From CAIWHR01 sp963734055 (lineage in GTDB: Bacteria > Pseudomonadota > Gammaproteobacteria > Burkholderiales > Casimicrobiaceae): DNA of 64,000 bases. The stretch lies in assembly GCA_963734055.1 (NCBI GenBank), contig CAVTFQ010000008.1, positions 1 to 64,000 of the forward strand, in the 5' to 3' direction. This document shows, in pieces, positions 52,447 through 61,873 of this stretch. Every line of letters begins with the position of its first letter. The first letter of the stretch is position 1. The notes under the pieces are model-generated. The model made no database searches and was not told the DNA's origin. It was given only the letters and a program-made list of their open reading frames with translations. Made by a program: the position numbers and the translations under genes.

Positions 52447-53852
52447 TCGATGGCCTTGACTATGTCCTCGACGACCTTCTTCGCGTCGCCGAAGACCATC
52501 ATCGTCTTGTCCATGTAGAAGAGCGGATTGTCGATGCCGGCGTAGCCCGACGCCATCGACCGCTTGTTGACGATGACGGTCTTCGCCTTGTGCGCCTCGA
52601 GGATCGGCATCCCGTAGATCGGGCTGCCCTTCTGCTCGGCGAGCGGATTCACGACGTCGTTGGCGCCGAGGATCAGCGCGACGTCGGCGGTGCCGAACTC
52701 GCCGTTGATGTCCTCCATCTCGAACACCTGGTCGTAGGGCACCTCGGCTTCGGCGAGCAGCACGTTCATGTGGCCGGGCATGCGGCCCGCGACCGGGTGG
52801 ATCGCGTACTTCACCGTGACGCCCTTCTCCTTGAGCTTCATCGCCATTTCCTTGACCGCGTGCTGCGCGCGCGCGACGGCGAGACCGTAGCCCGGCACGA
52901 TGATCACGGTCTCCGCGTTGCCCATGATGAACGCGGCATCGTCGGGACTGCCCGATTTCACGGCCCTCTGCGTCGCGTCGGCCGCCGCCGCGCCTTCGGC
53001 GGCACCGAAGCCGCCGAGGATGACGCTGATGAAACTCCGGTTCATGGCCCGGCACATGATGTAGGACAGGATCGCACCGGACGAGCCGACGAGCGAACCC
53101 GCGACGATCAGCATCGGGTTGTCGAGCGAGAAGCCGATGCCGGCCGCGGCCCAGCCCGAGTAGCTGTTCAGCATCGAGATCACGACCGGCATGTCGGCGC
53201 CGCCGATCGGAATGATCAGCAGGAAACCGAGCAGGAACGCGAGCGCCGTCATCGCGATGAACGGCGGCCATTCGGCCCTTTCCGCCATGAAGAACGCGAT
53301 GCCGAACCCGATCATCGCGATGCCGATCGCCAGGTTGAGCCAGTGCTGGCCCGGGAACACGACCGGCGCCGAGGAGAAGGGCCGGAAGTGCTTGCCCAGG
53401 CCCGCGAGCTTGCCGAACGCGATCACCGATCCCGAGAACGTGATCGCCCCGATGAACGTGCCGATGAAGAGCTCCGCCTTGTGGAGCCCGGTGATCGGCG
53501 AATGCAGGCCCATCGCCTCCGGATTGTTGACGGCGGCGATCGCGATGAAGACCGCGGCGAGACCGACGAGCGAGTGCATCGCGGCGACGAGCTCGGGCAT
53601 CTGCGTCATCTGCACCCTGCGCGCGACGAACGCTCCGATTGCGCCGCCGACGACCATCCCGCCCAGAATCGGCGCGACGCTCTTCGTGTGCGTGTAGATG
53701 AGCGCCAGCGTGACGAGCACGGCGATCGCCATGCCGATCATGCCGAAGAGATTGCCGCGGCGCGCCGACGAAGGATGCGAGAGACCCTTGAGCGCGAGGA
53801 TGAAGCTCACCGCCGCGACCAGGTACCAGAGTGCGAGTTGATTGGCGGTCAT
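52443..53852 (-). CDS. pntB: NAD(P) transhydrogenase subunit beta
   Basis: A 469-aa subunit with about nine membrane helices in the first 280 residues and the NADP-binding domain III at the C-terminus. Domain III shows VIIVPGYGLAVARAQH, HPVAGRMPGHMNVLLAEA, LGANDVVNP and KRSMASGYAGIDNPLFY. With PntAA and PntAB it forms the proton-translocating transhydrogenase that exchanges NADH for NADPH at the inner membrane. It lies 15 bp after pntAB. Confidence 0.97.
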   Translation of the reverse strand: MTANQLALWYLVAAVSFILALKGLSHPSSARRGNLFGMIGMAIAVLVTLALIYTHTKSVAPILGGMVVGGAIGAFVARRVQMTQMPELVAAMHSLVGLAAVFIAIAAVNNPEAMGLHSPITGLHKAELFIGTFIGAITFSGSVIAFGKLAGLGKHFRPFSSAPVVFPGQHWLNLAIGIAMIGFGIAFFMAERAEWPPFIAMTALAFLLGFLLIIPIGGADMPVVISMLNSYSGWAAAGIGFSLDNPMLIVAGSLVGSSGAILSYIMCRAMNRSFISVILGGFGAAEGAAAADATQRAVKSGSPDDAAFIMGNAETVIIVPGYGLAVARAQHAVKEMAMKLKEKGVTVKYAIHPVAGRMPGHMNVLLAEAEVPYDQVFEMEDINGEFGTADVALILGANDVVNPLAEQKGSPIYGMPILEAHKAKTVIVNKRSMASGYAGIDNPLFYMDKTMMVFGDAKKVVEDIVKAIE

Positions 53853-53867
53853 GACGTGGTTCCGGCC

Positions 53868-54182
53868 CTACTCTTTGCCGCCGGACTTCGGCTCTTTCTT
53901 CCGGAACATCTCGAGCATCCGCTGCGTGACCAGGAAGCCGCCGAACGTGTTGATCGACACGAGCGCCACCGCGAGCACGCCGAGCCAGCCGCCCCAGTCC
54001 AGGGTCTCGGCGCCTGCGGCGAGCATCGCGCCGACCAGGATGATGCTGGAGATCGCGTTGGTGAGGCTCATCAGCGGCGTGTGCAGCGCCGGCGTCACGT
54101 TCCAGATGACGTGGTAGCCGACGAAGATCGCCAGCACGAAGATGGTCAGGTAGAAGACGATCGGATCGACGCCGCCGGTCAT
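53868..54182 (-). CDS. pntAB: NAD(P) transhydrogenase subunit alpha part 2
   Basis: A 104-aa membrane subunit corresponding to the C-terminal part of E. coli PntA. Three hydrophobic segments (IVFYLTIFVLAIFVGYHVIW, AISSIILVGAMLAAG, LGVLAVALVSINTFGGFLVT) and the conserved RMLEMFRKK tail. AGGAG lies six bases before ATG 54182. The split alpha subunit is the arrangement seen in Rhodospirillum and many betaproteobacteria. Confidence 0.96.
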   Translation of the reverse strand: MTGGVDPIVFYLTIFVLAIFVGYHVIWNVTPALHTPLMSLTNAISSIILVGAMLAAGAETLDWGGWLGVLAVALVSINTFGGFLVTQRMLEMFRKKEPKSGGKE

Positions 54183-54198
54183 GGGATTCTCCTCGCGT

Positions 54199-55323
54199 TC
54201 AGGTTCTCGGCACCACGGTGCCGTTCTCGCACACCAGCGTGCCCTTGATGATCTCGTCGTCCTTCGGGACCGCGAAGTCACCGGTCTTGGCGTTGAGCGA
54301 CAGCGACAGGAAGTTGAGGACGTTGCGGGCATAGAGCGCGCTCGCGTCGGCCGGCACGGTCGCCGCGAGGTTCGGGATGCCGACGATCTTGACGCCGTTC
54401 TTGACGACCACCCGGTCGAGCTCCGCGCCTTCGACGTTGCCTCCCTGCTCGATGGCAAGGTCGACGATCACGGCGCCCGGCTTCATCGCGGCGACGGTCT
54501 CGGCCTTGATCAGCTTCGGGGCCGGGCGCCCCGGGATCAGCGCCGTCGTGATCAGGATGTCCATCTGCTTGCACCGCTCGTGGACGATGCCCGCCTGCCG
54601 CGCCATCCACTCGGGCGGCATCGGCCGCGCGTAGCCGCCCACGCCTTCGGCGATCTTGCGCTCCTCGTCGTTGGCGTACGGCACGTCCATCCACTTGGCG
54701 CCGAGCGACTCGACCTGGTCCTTGACCGAAGGCCGGACGTCGGACGCCTCGATGACGGCGCCGAGGCGCTTCGCCGTGGCGATCGCCTGCAGGCCGGCAA
54801 CGCCGACGCCCATCACCAGCACGCGCGCGGCCTTCACGGTGCCGGCGGCGGTCATCAGCATGGGCACGAAGCGGCCGTACTCCGCGGCAGCGAGGACGAC
54901 GGCCTTGTAGCCCGCGATGTTCGACTGCGACGAGAGGACGTCCATCGCCTGCGCGCGCGAGATTCGCGGCAGCCATTCGAGCGCGAAGCCCGTCACTCCC
55001 GCCTGCGCGATCGAGGCGATCGCTGCCTGATCGTAGGGATTCAAGAGACCGACGACGATCGCCCCGCGCTTGAGCTTCCCGAGCTCGTCGCCCTCCGGAC
55101 CGCGGACCTTGAGCACGATGTCGGCGCCGAGCGTCTCCGCCGCGCTGCCGATGCGCGCCCCGGCGGCGGTGAACTGCTCGTCGGGAATCGCGGATGAGGT
55201 TCCCGCGCCCGATTCGACGACAATCGAATGCTTGCCGCTCGCCGCGAGCTTTTTCACCGTTTCGGGCGTGGCGGCGACGCGCGTCTCGCCGGAACGCGTT
55301 TCGCGTGGAATGCCGATCAGCAT
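54199..55323 (-). CDS. pntAA: NAD(P) transhydrogenase subunit alpha part 1
   Basis: A 374-aa NAD(H)-binding domain I subunit. Features: MLIGIPRETRSGETRVAATP at the start, the GVGVAGLQAIATAKRLGA dinucleotide fold, the mobile loop region around AKWMDVPYANDEE and ITTALIPGRPAPKLI. It is the first gene of pntAA-pntAB-pntB. The tail ends shortly after YARNVLNFLSL. No strong ribosome-binding site precedes ATG 55323, but homology fixes this start. Confidence 0.96.
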   Translation of the reverse strand: MLIGIPRETRSGETRVAATPETVKKLAASGKHSIVVESGAGTSSAIPDEQFTAAGARIGSAAETLGADIVLKVRGPEGDELGKLKRGAIVVGLLNPYDQAAIASIAQAGVTGFALEWLPRISRAQAMDVLSSQSNIAGYKAVVLAAAEYGRFVPMLMTAAGTVKAARVLVMGVGVAGLQAIATAKRLGAVIEASDVRPSVKDQVESLGAKWMDVPYANDEERKIAEGVGGYARPMPPEWMARQAGIVHERCKQMDILITTALIPGRPAPKLIKAETVAAMKPGAVIVDLAIEQGGNVEGAELDRVVVKNGVKIVGIPNLAATVPADASALYARNVLNFLSLSLNAKTGDFAVPKDDEIIKGTLVCENGTVVPRT

Positions 55324-55505
55324 GGAAATCCCCGGGGTGTCGCCGGCGGCCGAGCCGCGGCCGGCGTTGGTATAGGCGTAATCCTGCCACAAACGGGCGT
55401 CCCGCGGGCACGTGTAACGCGATCGGTTGCGGGCCCGCAACGGGCGCATCGAATCGCATAGAATGGAACGACCCGCGAGGCGACTCGCGCGGCTGCAGCC
55501 TCCGA

Positions 55506-58334
55506 ATGGACGCGACTTCCGGCGACTCCGCGCGAACGATCCCTCCCGCGACGGACGCCGTCGGACGCGGGCTCGCCGAGGCGCACGCGGCGTGGCGGCG
55601 CGGCGATCGCCCGCGCGCGCTCGCGCTCCTGACGGCGCTCGCCGCGAATGTCCCGGCCAACGCCGCGATCCAGGCGCGCCTCGGCGCGTACGCGCTCGAG
55701 GTCGGGAACGACGGCGACGCGCTCCGCTGGCTCGAAGGCGCCGTTGCGCTCGCGCCGGACGACGCTTCGGCCTGGACCAATCTCGGTACCGCGCGGCTGC
55801 GGCTCGGCCGCGTCGACGACGCGGTCGCCGCGCATCGGCGAGCGCAGGCGCTCGACCCCTCCTCGGTCGCCGCGCACGTCAATCTCGGAAACGCGCTCGA
55901 GCAGGCGGGCGACGTCGATGCGGCGGTCGCGTCGCTCGAGGCCGCGCGCGCCCTCGATCCCGAAGCGCACGAGGCGCTGAACAATCTCGGCAACCTCTAC
56001 AAGATGCAGGGACGCGCGGACGACGCCATCGCGGCGTACGAGGCCGCACGTCGAGCCGCTCCGACGTTCCGCCCCGCGTGGTCCAACCTTCTCGCAGCGA
56101 CCAAGCTGTCGCTCCGGCACTCGCCGGACGAGATCTACGCGCGTCACCGGGCGTTCGCCGCGCAGTTCGAGTGGGATTGGCATGCGGGCTACGTGCCGGC
56201 GGCGAACCTGCCGGACCCCGACCGCCGCCTTCGCATCGGCTACGTCTCGCCCGACTGCCATACGGCGCTCCCCGCGTTCGTCGAGCCGGTGCTGCGTGCG
56301 CACGACCGCACCCGCTTCGACGTGTTCGCGTATTTCAACAACCCGCAGCCGCAGGGGACGCTCGACCGCCTCCAGCCCATCGCTGCGCGCGTGATGAAAG
56401 GCGCTTCCGACGCGACCGTCGCGCAGTGGATCCGCGACGACGGCATCGACATCCTCGTCGACATCGCCGGCCATACGGGTCACAACCGGCTCGGCGTGTT
56501 CGGGCGCAAGCCGGCGCCGGTGCAGATGACCTGGCTCGACTATCTGAACACGACCGGGCTCGACGCGATCGACTGCCGGATCACCGACGGGGTGGCCGAC
56601 CCGGCCGGCGCCTCGGAGGCGCGTTCGAGCGAGACGCTGATACGCATCGCGCCCGCGCAATGGTGCTGGAGCCCGCCGGGCGTGGCGACGCCGCCGTCGC
56701 CGTTGCCGATGCTCGCCGCGGGCCACGCGACCCTCGGCTCGTTCAACAACGGCGCAAAGCTCACCGACGCGACGCTCGCGCTGTGGGCGCGCCTGCTCGA
56801 GGCGGTCCCCTCGGCGCATCTCGTCGTATTCGGAGTGCCCGCCGGACGGGCGCAGGCGCGCGTCCTCGCGGCGCTCGGCGGCGCGCCGCGCGTGCGCGTC
56901 GCGGCGCGCGTGTCGCCCGCGGCCTTCCGCCGCGAAATCGGGGCGACCGACATCGCGCTCGATCCGCGGCCGTTCTCCGGCGCGACGACGACCCTCGAAA
57001 TGCTCTGGCAGGGCGTGCCCGTCGTGACCTGGCCGGGCGAGACGCCGCCGTCGCGGTCGACCGCGAGCCTGCTCGCCGCGCTCGGCCTTGGCGACTGGAT
57101 CGCGCGCGACGCCGGCGACTACGCGGACATCGTGCGCCGCGCGCTCGGGGATCCGGCCGCGCTCCACGCACTGCGCGCGAGTCTTCCCGAAAGACTCGCG
57201 CAAAGTCCGCTCTGCGACGCGGCCGCATTCACGCGCGCGTTCGAGGAGGCCCTCCGGGGCGCCTGGCGGACGTGGTGCGCGCGGAAAGCCGCCTCCACGG
57301 TCTTCGACGCGCACGCACGGCCGTCGGCGGTGGCGGCCCTCCGCACGATCGACGGCGACGCGAGGCTCGCGCGCACCGAGGCCGCGCTCCGCGCACGCGA
57401 AGTCGACGGCGCGGTCGCGCTCGCGCGCGCGCTGGTCGACGAATTCCCGGCGTGGCAGGCCGCGCACCGCGCGTATCTCCAGGCGCTGCTCGCATGGTCG
57501 CGCACGCAACCCGGCCTGGTCGGGCGGATGTTCCCGCCTCCCGGACGACCCGCCTCGCCGCCGAGGATCAGCGTCATCGTCTGCTCCATCGACCCGCGAA
57601 AGTTCGAAGCGGTCACCGCGAGCTATCGCCGGCGCTTCGCGGACCATGCCGTCGAGATCGTCGGCGTCCACGATGCCCGTTCGCTCGCGGAGGGCTACAA
57701 CGGCGCGGCGGCGCGGGCGACGGGCGACCTCCTCATCTTCTCGCACGACGACATCGAGCTCGCGCCGCCTGACTTCGCCTCGCGGCTCCTCGCGCACCTC
57801 GATCGCTACGATGGGGTCGGGGTCGCCGGCGCGTCGAAGGTCACCGGGTCCGAATGGGGACACGCCGGCCAACGGCACATCCATGGCCACATCCTGCACG
57901 TCCCACCCGCCGACCGCTCCGGCGTGCTGCTGATGGCGGCCGGCTTCCAGGCGCCGGTGTGCGACCGTATCCGCGTGCTCGACGGCGTCTTCATCGCGCT
58001 CCGCCGACACGTTTGGGAAGCGCACCGCTTCGATGCCGATACCTACGACGGCTTCCACCTGTACGACCTGGATTTCACGTGGCGCGCGAGCGGCGGCGGT
58101 GCGCGGCTCGCCGTACCGCTCGACCTGCTCGTGCTGCATCGTTCGATGGGACGCTATGACGCCGCGTGGCGGCGCTACGCGCGGCGCTTCGTCGCGCAGG
58201 CGGGACTCGATCCGCTCGCGCCGCCATCGCCCGGCGGGCTGCAGGCGCGACTCGACACGATCGAGCAGGTCGATGCGCTGCGCGCCGCGCTGTTGCACTT
58301 CCGCTATGGCGCGGCCGTGGCGGCTGGACGCTAG
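55506..58334 (+). CDS. TPR-SPINDLY-GT2 fusion glycosyltransferase
   Basis: About 942 aa. Residues 20-215 are TPR repeats (LGTARLRLGRVDDAVAAHRR, LGNALEQAGDVDAAVASLEA, LGNLYKMQGRADDAIAAYEA). Residues 230-585 match the O-GlcNAc transferase (SPINDLY, GT41) catalytic region: RIGYVSPDCHTALPAF, VQMTWLDYLNTTGLDAIDC, GSFNNGAKLTDATLALWARL and ALDPRPFSGATTTLEMLWQG. Residues 685-910 form a GT2-like domain (ISVIVCSIDP, ATGDLLIFSHDDIEL, DLDFTWRASG). A protein O-glycosyltransferase, perhaps for flagellin or surface proteins, is the likely role; no such target lies nearby. The start at 55506 is tentative as no clear ribosome-binding site is seen. It converges on kup with overlapping stops. Confidence 0.85.
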   Translation: MDATSGDSARTIPPATDAVGRGLAEAHAAWRRGDRPRALALLTALAANVPANAAIQARLGAYALEVGNDGDALRWLEGAVALAPDDASAWTNLGTARLRLGRVDDAVAAHRRAQALDPSSVAAHVNLGNALEQAGDVDAAVASLEAARALDPEAHEALNNLGNLYKMQGRADDAIAAYEAARRAAPTFRPAWSNLLAATKLSLRHSPDEIYARHRAFAAQFEWDWHAGYVPAANLPDPDRRLRIGYVSPDCHTALPAFVEPVLRAHDRTRFDVFAYFNNPQPQGTLDRLQPIAARVMKGASDATVAQWIRDDGIDILVDIAGHTGHNRLGVFGRKPAPVQMTWLDYLNTTGLDAIDCRITDGVADPAGASEARSSETLIRIAPAQWCWSPPGVATPPSPLPMLAAGHATLGSFNNGAKLTDATLALWARLLEAVPSAHLVVFGVPAGRAQARVLAALGGAPRVRVAARVSPAAFRREIGATDIALDPRPFSGATTTLEMLWQGVPVVTWPGETPPSRSTASLLAALGLGDWIARDAGDYADIVRRALGDPAALHALRASLPERLAQSPLCDAAAFTRAFEEALRGAWRTWCARKAASTVFDAHARPSAVAALRTIDGDARLARTEAALRAREVDGAVALARALVDEFPAWQAAHRAYLQALLAWSRTQPGLVGRMFPPPGRPASPPRISVIVCSIDPRKFEAVTASYRRRFADHAVEIVGVHDARSLAEGYNGAAARATGDLLIFSHDDIELAPPDFASRLLAHLDRYDGVGVAGASKVTGSEWGHAGQRHIHGHILHVPPADRSGVLLMAAGFQAPVCDRIRVLDGVFIALRRHVWEAHRFDADTYDGFHLYDLDFTWRASGGGARLAVPLDLLVLHRSMGRYDAAWRRYARRFVAQAGLDPLAPPSPGGLQARLDTIEQVDALRAALLHFRYGAAVAAGR

Positions 58335-60244
58335 AGCGACACCTGCGCGCCGAGCTCGACGACGCGATTGGGCGGCAGGCGGAACTGGTCCGCCGCGGTG
58401 CCCGCGTTGCGGTACATCGTCGTGAAGAGCCGCTCGCGCCAGAGTGCCATCTCGCCTTTCGGCGACGGCAGGAGCTTCGCGCGGCCCAGGAAGTACGACG
58501 TCTGCATCGGGTCGAGCCCGAGACCCTGGTCGGTGCACCACTCGAGCGCCGCCGGCACGTCGGTCTCGTCCATGAAGCCGTAGTGGAGCGCAACGCGGTA
58601 GAAGCGGTGGCTGAGCCGCTCGACCGCGACGCGCTCCGCAATCGGCACCCGTGGAATCCGATGGATCTGCACGCTGCAGACGACGATCCTGTCGTGCAGC
58701 ACGCCGTTGTGCTTGAGGTTGTGCAGTAGCGCGCGCGGAACCTCGTTGTGGGCCGCCGTCATGAACACGGCGGTCATCGGCGCCGACGCGACCGGCTCGC
58801 CCTCGAGGGACTTCGCGAACTCGTCGAGCGGCAGCCGGTCGGCCGCGAAGCGCCCGCGGAGAATCTCGCGCCCCCGCTTCCACGTCGTCAGCAGCACGAG
58901 CACGGCGCTGCCGAAGGCGATCGGGAACCAGCCGCCGTCGGCGAACTTGATCGTATTCGCCGCGAAGAACGCGGCGTCGATCAGCACGAAGGCGAGAAAC
59001 ACCGGCACGGCGGCGAGCGCCGGCCACTGCCAGTCGAAGCGGGCGACGAGGTACGCGAACAGCGCGGTGATGATCATCGTGCCGGAGACCGCGATGCCGT
59101 ACGCCGCGGCGAGGTTCGACGACGAGCGGAAGGTGAGGACGAGCAGGATCACCAGCGCGAGCAGCGCGAAGTTGATCCCAGGAAGGTAGACCTGCCCGAT
59201 CTCGGCGCCGGACGTGTGGAGCACCGTCATCCGCGGCGCGTAGCCGAGCTGGATCGCCTGGCGCGTCATCGAGTACACGCCGGTGATGACCGCCTGCGAC
59301 GCGATGACGGTGGCGGCCGTCGCGAGCGCGACGAGCGGGAGCAGCGCCCAGCCCGGCACGAGCAGGTAGAACGGGTTGCGGACGCTCGCGGGGTCGGCGA
59401 GGAGCAGCGCGCCCTGGCCGAAATAGTTGACGACGAGCGCCGGCAGCACGACGCCGAACCACGCGACGCGAATCGGCCCGCGGCCGAAGTGCCCCATGTC
59501 GGCGTACAGCGCCTCCGCGCCGGTCAGGGCCAGGAACACCGCGCCCAGCGCGAAGAACCCGAGCTTCGGGTGCCGGGCGAGGAACTCCACTGCGTAGCCG
59601 GGCCAGAGCGCCGACAGCACGACCGGGTTCTCCGCGATCTTGACGGCACCCGCCACCGCGAGGGTCGCGAACCACAGCATCATCACGGGGCCGAACATTG
59701 CGCCGACGCGGGCCGTCCCCCGCTTCTGCACGAGGAACAGCGCGACCAGGATGACCACCGTCAGCGGAACGATGAACGGCTTGAACGCGTCGGTCGCGAC
59801 CTCGAGGCCCTCGACGGCGGACAGCACCGAGATCGCCGGCGTGATCGCACCGTCGCCGTAGAAGAGCGCGGTTCCGGCGAGGCCGAGCATGATGACCGCG
59901 CGGCGGCGACGCGGCCCGAGCCCGTCCTGGGACAGCACCCGCGCCATCAGCGCCATGATGCCGCCCTCGCCGTTGTTGTCGGCGCGGAGAACGATGGCGA
60001 CGTACTTGACCGAGACGACGACGATCAGCCCCCACACGACGAGCGAGAGGATGCCGAGCACGTTGGCCGGCTCGATGGGCACCGGATGATGCTCGCTGCC
60101 GAAGACCTCCTTGATCGCGTAGAGCGGGCTCGTGCCGATGTCGCCGTACACGATCCCGAGCGCCGTGAGCGCAAGGGTCGCGCCGGCGTGCCTGCCATGC
60201 GCCGTCTGCACGGCGGCGCCCGCCGGGTTCGAGCCAGCTTCCAT
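58331..60244 (-). CDS. kup: Potassium uptake protein Kup
   Basis: A 637-aa KUP/HAK/KT family proton-coupled potassium importer. Signature blocks: ALGIVYGDIGTSPLYAIKE, LRADNNGEGGIMALMA, GTALFYGDGAITPAISVLSA and GHFGRGPIRVAWF. Twelve membrane segments fill the first 440 residues; a cytoplasmic C-terminal domain follows. ATG 60244 gives the family length; upstream in-frame sequence to 60508 is Arg-rich and antisense to the neighbour's surroundings. Its TAG stop overlaps the stop of the convergent glycosyltransferase gene within one CTAG. Confidence 0.96.
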   Translation of the reverse strand: MEAGSNPAGAAVQTAHGRHAGATLALTALGIVYGDIGTSPLYAIKEVFGSEHHPVPIEPANVLGILSLVVWGLIVVVSVKYVAIVLRADNNGEGGIMALMARVLSQDGLGPRRRRAVIMLGLAGTALFYGDGAITPAISVLSAVEGLEVATDAFKPFIVPLTVVILVALFLVQKRGTARVGAMFGPVMMLWFATLAVAGAVKIAENPVVLSALWPGYAVEFLARHPKLGFFALGAVFLALTGAEALYADMGHFGRGPIRVAWFGVVLPALVVNYFGQGALLLADPASVRNPFYLLVPGWALLPLVALATAATVIASQAVITGVYSMTRQAIQLGYAPRMTVLHTSGAEIGQVYLPGINFALLALVILLVLTFRSSSNLAAAYGIAVSGTMIITALFAYLVARFDWQWPALAAVPVFLAFVLIDAAFFAANTIKFADGGWFPIAFGSAVLVLLTTWKRGREILRGRFAADRLPLDEFAKSLEGEPVASAPMTAVFMTAAHNEVPRALLHNLKHNGVLHDRIVVCSVQIHRIPRVPIAERVAVERLSHRFYRVALHYGFMDETDVPAALEWCTDQGLGLDPMQTSYFLGRAKLLPSPKGEMALWRERLFTTMYRNAGTAADQFRLPPNRVVELGAQVSL

Positions 60245-60270
60245 GCGCGGCGGCGACGAGCGCGGGGGGC

Positions 60271-61029
60271 CTACCGGGCGAGCCAGCCGCCGTCGACGGC
60301 GATCACCGAGCCGTGCACGTAGTCGGCCGCGGACGAACAGAGGAACACGACGGCGCCGGCGAGATCCCCGGGCTGTCCCCACCGGCCCGCCGGGATGCGA
60401 CCTAGGATTTCGGCGCTGCGAACGGGGTCGGCGCGCAGCGGCGCCGTGTTCGCCGTCGCCATGTAGCCGGGCGCGATCGCGTTGACGTTGATGCCCTTCG
60501 GCGCCCACTCGTTCGCGAGGAGGCGCGTGAGCCCGAGCACGCCGCTCTTGGCCGCGGTGTAGGACGGCACGCGGATCCCGCCCTGGAAGGACAACAGCGA
60601 CGCGACGTTGACGATCTTGCCGCCGCCGCCCTGCGCGAGGAACCGGCGCGCGGCGGCCTGCGCGAGGAAGAACACGCTCTTCAGGTTGATGTCGATCACG
60701 TCGTCCCAGTCGGTCTCGGTGAAGTCGATCGCGTCGGCGCGGCGAATGATGCCGGCGTTGTTGACGAGGATGTCGAGCCGGCCGAGCGCGCTCGCGGCCC
60801 GCTCGACGACGCGGCCCGCCGCCGCCGTCCCGCGGAGGTTCTCGGCGATCGCCGCGAACTTGCGACCCGCGGCCTCGACGCCGGCGCGCGTCTCGTCGAG
60901 GTCGCCGACGTCGGCGCCCGCGACGTCCGCGCCCGCCTCCGCGAGCGCAATGGCCATCGCCTGCCCGAGCCCTTGCGCCGCGCCCGTGACGAGCGCAGTG
61001 CGGCCGTCCAGCCGGAAGCTGATCGCCAT
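60271..61029 (-). CDS. kduD: 2-dehydro-3-deoxy-D-gluconate 5-dehydrogenase KduD
   Basis: A 252-aa short-chain dehydrogenase that reduces 5-keto-4-deoxyuronate-derived 2,5-diketo-3-deoxygluconate to 2-keto-3-deoxygluconate. The Rossmann loop is TGAAQGLGQAMA, the NNAG motif ILVNNAGIIRRA, and the catalytic Tyr-x3-Lys SYTAAKSG. Ends in SVIAVDGGWLAR as in KduD. It overlaps kduI as TGATG, which supports the specific assignment within a large family. It is the last gene of the ABC-kduI-kduD array. Confidence 0.93.
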   Translation of the reverse strand: MAISFRLDGRTALVTGAAQGLGQAMAIALAEAGADVAGADVGDLDETRAGVEAAGRKFAAIAENLRGTAAAGRVVERAASALGRLDILVNNAGIIRRADAIDFTETDWDDVIDINLKSVFFLAQAAARRFLAQGGGGKIVNVASLLSFQGGIRVPSYTAAKSGVLGLTRLLANEWAPKGINVNAIAPGYMATANTAPLRADPVRSAEILGRIPAGRWGQPGDLAGAVVFLCSSAADYVHGSVIAVDGGWLAR

Positions 61030-61865
61030 CAGCGGAGCTCCTTCGTCTCGACGGCGTCCATGTCGTCGAACACCTGGTTCTCGCCGACCATGCCCCAGAT
61101 GAACGTGTAGGCCTGCGTGCCCACGCCCGAATGGATCGACCAGCTCGGGCTGATGACCGCCTGCTCGTTGCGGACGACGATGTGCCGCGTCTCGTCGGGA
61201 CGGCCGCAAAGATGGAACACCGCCGCGTCGGGTGGCAGCGCGAAATAGAAGTAGACCTCCATCCGCCGCTCGTGCGTGTGCGTGGGAAACGTGTTCCACA
61301 CGCTGCCCGGCTCGAGCACCGTCATTCCCATCGTCAGCTGACAGGTCTCGACGACACCGGGGACGAGAAGCTTGTAGATCGTCCGCCGGTTCGCGGTCTT
61401 CGCGTCGCCGAGCGTCGTCGGCGACGCCTCGGCCAGCGTGACCTTCCTGGTCGGGCAGGCGCGGTGCGCGGGCGCGCTGTTGAGGTAGAACTTGGCCGGG
61501 CTCGCCGCATCGGCGCAGCGGAAGCGAACGTCGCGCGCGCCCATGCCGACGTACAGCGCTTCGCGGTGCCCGATCGCGTACGTCTCACCGTCGACGATCA
61601 CCGATCCCGGCCCCCCGACGTTGATCGCGCCGAGCTCGCGCCGCTCGAGAAACGAGCCGACGGCGAACTGCCGTGCGAGGTCGGGCGTGAAGGCGACCTC
61701 GTCGCGCCGCGGCATGGCGCCGCCGACGATGATCCGGTCGATCTGGCTGTAGGTCAGCGCGAGCTGACCCGGGACGAAGACCGGATCGACGAGGAACTCT
61801 CGCCGCAGTGCGCCCGAGTCGAGCATCTTCGCGTGGTCGCTGTGAATCGGCTGGCGGATATCCAT
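61029..61865 (-). CDS. kduI: 5-dehydro-4-deoxy-D-glucuronate isomerase KduI
   Basis: A 278-aa cupin isomerase, exactly the E. coli length, acting on the unsaturated uronate released from pectin or other uronan oligomers. Family blocks are IVGGAMPRRDEVAF, SFLERRELGAINVGG and the metal-binding NTFPTHTHERRMEVYFYF, then SPSWSIHSGVG. It begins eight bases after the upstream transporter ATPase gene, implying one transcript with it. Together with kduD it feeds 2-keto-3-deoxygluconate metabolism; a KDG kinase or aldolase is not in the window. Confidence 0.95.
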   Translation of the reverse strand: MDIRQPIHSDHAKMLDSGALRREFLVDPVFVPGQLALTYSQIDRIIVGGAMPRRDEVAFTPDLARQFAVGSFLERRELGAINVGGPGSVIVDGETYAIGHREALYVGMGARDVRFRCADAASPAKFYLNSAPAHRACPTRKVTLAEASPTTLGDAKTANRRTIYKLLVPGVVETCQLTMGMTVLEPGSVWNTFPTHTHERRMEVYFYFALPPDAAVFHLCGRPDETRHIVVRNEQAVISPSWSIHSGVGTQAYTFIWGMVGENQVFDDMDAVETKELR

Positions 61866-61873
61866 GGCTTGGC

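Noticed and set aside
55317..60035. A 1572-codon minus-strand frame opposite the fusion glycosyltransferase
   Set aside because: Same explanation: low-complexity Arg-rich translation, and the plus-strand protein carries TPR, SPINDLY and GT2 motifs.
60245..60508. An 88-residue N-terminal extension of Kup
   Set aside because: Arg-rich, no homology to Kup, and it overlaps kduD on the same strand in another frame.
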